A stretch of 64,000 bases of DNA, taken from assembly GCF_000733125.1 (NCBI RefSeq), contig NZ_JPHU01000010.1, positions 1 through 64,000 on the forward strand. Reading direction: 5' to 3'. The notes under the pieces are model-generated. The model was not told where the DNA came from. It saw only the letters and a list, made by a program, of their open reading frames with translations, and did no database searches. The first letter of the stretch is position 1; the number at the start of each line of letters is the position of its first letter. Origin of the DNA: Parvularcula oceani (GTDB lineage Bacteria > Pseudomonadota > Alphaproteobacteria > Caulobacterales > Parvularculaceae). Both the position numbers and the translations under genes were made by a program. Shown piece after piece: positions 63,093 to 64,000 of the stretch.

Positions 63093-64000
63093 GCCGCTAT
63101 TGCGAGCTTCAGGCGACCTCGCACTTCTCCTTCCTGCGCGGCGCCTCCTCCTGCGAGGAGCTGTTCGCGCAGGCGGCGGCCCTGGGCCTGCCAGCGCTCG
63201 GCATCGTGGACAGGAACTCGGTCGCGGGGCTCGTCCGGGCGCATCAGGCCGCGCGAGTGACGGGCGTGCGGGCGGTCCTGGGATGCAGGCTCGACCTTCA
63301 GGACGGCACCTCCCTCCTTCTTTATCCGGAGGACAAGCCCGCATGGTCGAGGCTGTGCCGCCTGCTGACGATCGGCAAGCGCCGCGCGGGCAAGGGCGCC
63401 TGCGAGCTGTCCTGGGCGGATGTGGCCGGGCACCGCGAGGGGATGCGCGCCGTCCTCCTCCGCGACGAACCGGACGAGCGGATGGCGCTGGACCTCGCCC
63501 GTCTGCGCGAGGCCTTCGAAGAGCGCGCCTATCTCGCCCTGACCCGCCGCTTCCTGCCGGATGAAAGCGAGCGGCTCGCCCGCGCGGCGGGCCTCGCGCG
63601 GGCGGGCAGGGTCAAGCCGCTGGCGACCAACGATGTCCTCTACCACGCAGAGCCGCGCCGCGTGCTGCAGGACGTGGTCACCGCGATCAGGAAGGGCTGC
63701 ACGGTCGAGGCGCTGGGGCGCGAGCGGGAACGCACGGCGGGGCGCTTCCTCAAGCCGCCAGAAGAGATGGCGCGGCTGTTCGAGGCGCACCCCGAAGCCG
63801 TGACGAACACCGAAGAGCTGACCGCCGCCTGCACCTTCTCCCTGTCCGAGCTCAGCTATCAGTATCCAGACGAGGTCTCGCCGGGCGGCGAGCCTGCGCA
63901 GGCCTGGCTCGCTCGCCTGGTCGAGGAGCGCCTGCCGGACCGCTATCCGCACGGCGTGCCGAAGAGGGTCGAGCGCCAGATCGCCCATGAGCTTGGCCTG
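63089..64000 (+). CDS. dnaE2: Error-prone DNA polymerase DnaE2 (3' end outside window)
   Basis: The visible 304 codons are the N-terminal PHP domain and the start of the polymerase region: YCELQATSHFSFLRGASSCEELFAQAAALGLPALGIVDRNSVAG, VRAVLGCRLDL, KPLATNDVLYHAEPRRVLQDVVTAIR. GTG 63089 overlaps the imuB stop. The gene is cut by the window end; a full DnaE2 is normally over 1000 residues. It carries out SOS-induced lesion bypass together with ImuA and ImuB. Confidence 0.93.
   Translation, partial: MSRYCELQATSHFSFLRGASSCEELFAQAAALGLPALGIVDRNSVAGLVRAHQAARVTGVRAVLGCRLDLQDGTSLLLYPEDKPAWSRLCRLLTIGKRRAGKGACELSWADVAGHREGMRAVLLRDEPDERMALDLARLREAFEERAYLALTRRFLPDESERLARAAGLARAGRVKPLATNDVLYHAEPRRVLQDVVTAIRKGCTVEALGRERERTAGRFLKPPEEMARLFEAHPEAVTNTEELTAACTFSLSELSYQYPDEVSPGGEPAQAWLARLVEERLPDRYPHGVPKRVERQIAHELGL

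Noticed and set aside
1-64000. tRNA, rRNA, CRISPR arrays, insertion sequences, prophage
   Set aside because: No cloverleaf-like sequence, repeat-spacer array, transposase or phage gene was noticed on either strand.

Overview
The window looks like the chromosome of a GC-rich alphaproteobacterium, probably of the Maricaulales/Parvularculales type. The evidence is a bifunctional N-acetylglutamate synthase/kinase of the kind known from Maricaulis, an acetylornithine-type arginine pathway, an imuA-imuB-dnaE2 mutagenesis cassette behind an alphaproteobacterial LexA box (GAAC-N7-GAAC), and two promoters that fit the alphaproteobacterial general-stress sigma factor EcfG (GGAAC-N16/17-CGTT). Genes are tightly packed, many with ATGA/GTGA overlaps and several with TTG starts. 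No tRNA, rRNA, CRISPR array, insertion sequence or prophage was seen, and no gene-free stretch exceeds 300 bases.

Layout. 1-5.7 kb: glycan-degrading enzymes (a partial six-hairpin glycosidase, a GH43-like enzyme, altronate dehydratase uxaA and a Tat-exported GH10 xylanase). 5.9-7.7 kb: a MscS-type channel. 7.7-13.7 kb: RND efflux system A. 13.7-22.5 kb: an alaC-like aminotransferase, argH, and an arginine operon argF'-argG-orf160-argE'-argAB-argC preceded by what looks like an arginine attenuator (17-residue leader peptide with five Arg codons, a terminator and an antiterminator). 22.5-27.1 kb: a frameshifted TonB receptor and a probable metal/thiol module (glutaredoxin-MauE fusion, ArsP-like permease, Cys-rich copper-binding protein). 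27.2-40.2 kb: glucuronoxylan and glucuronate catabolism (GH3, GH67, uxuB, a TRAP transporter, uxaC, divergent manD and kdgK) with LacI-family-like operators. 40.2-41.2 kb: a glutathionyl-hydroquinone reductase. 41.3-46.9 kb: RND system B. 46.9-47.9 kb: an aldo/keto reductase. 47.9-54.6 kb: RND system C with a divergent TetR regulator and a palindromic operator candidate. 54.6-57.5 kb: a transporter, manganese catalase and an ExoD protein, the last two behind EcfG-like promoters. 57.6-60.7 kb: a CadC-like membrane regulator and a secreted beta-propeller protein. 60.9-64 kb: imuA-imuB-dnaE2, cut by the window end.

How it works together. Xylan fragments are cut by exported GH10, GH43, GH3 and GH67 enzymes. 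Released glucuronate probably enters through the TRAP transporter and passes through UxaC, UxuB, ManD and KdgK to KDPG. Arginine would be made through acetylated intermediates (ArgAB, ArgC, ArgD encoded elsewhere, ArgF', ArgE', ArgG, ArgH). Three complete tripartite RND pumps, metal handling, Mn-catalase and the mutasome form a broad stress-defence complement.
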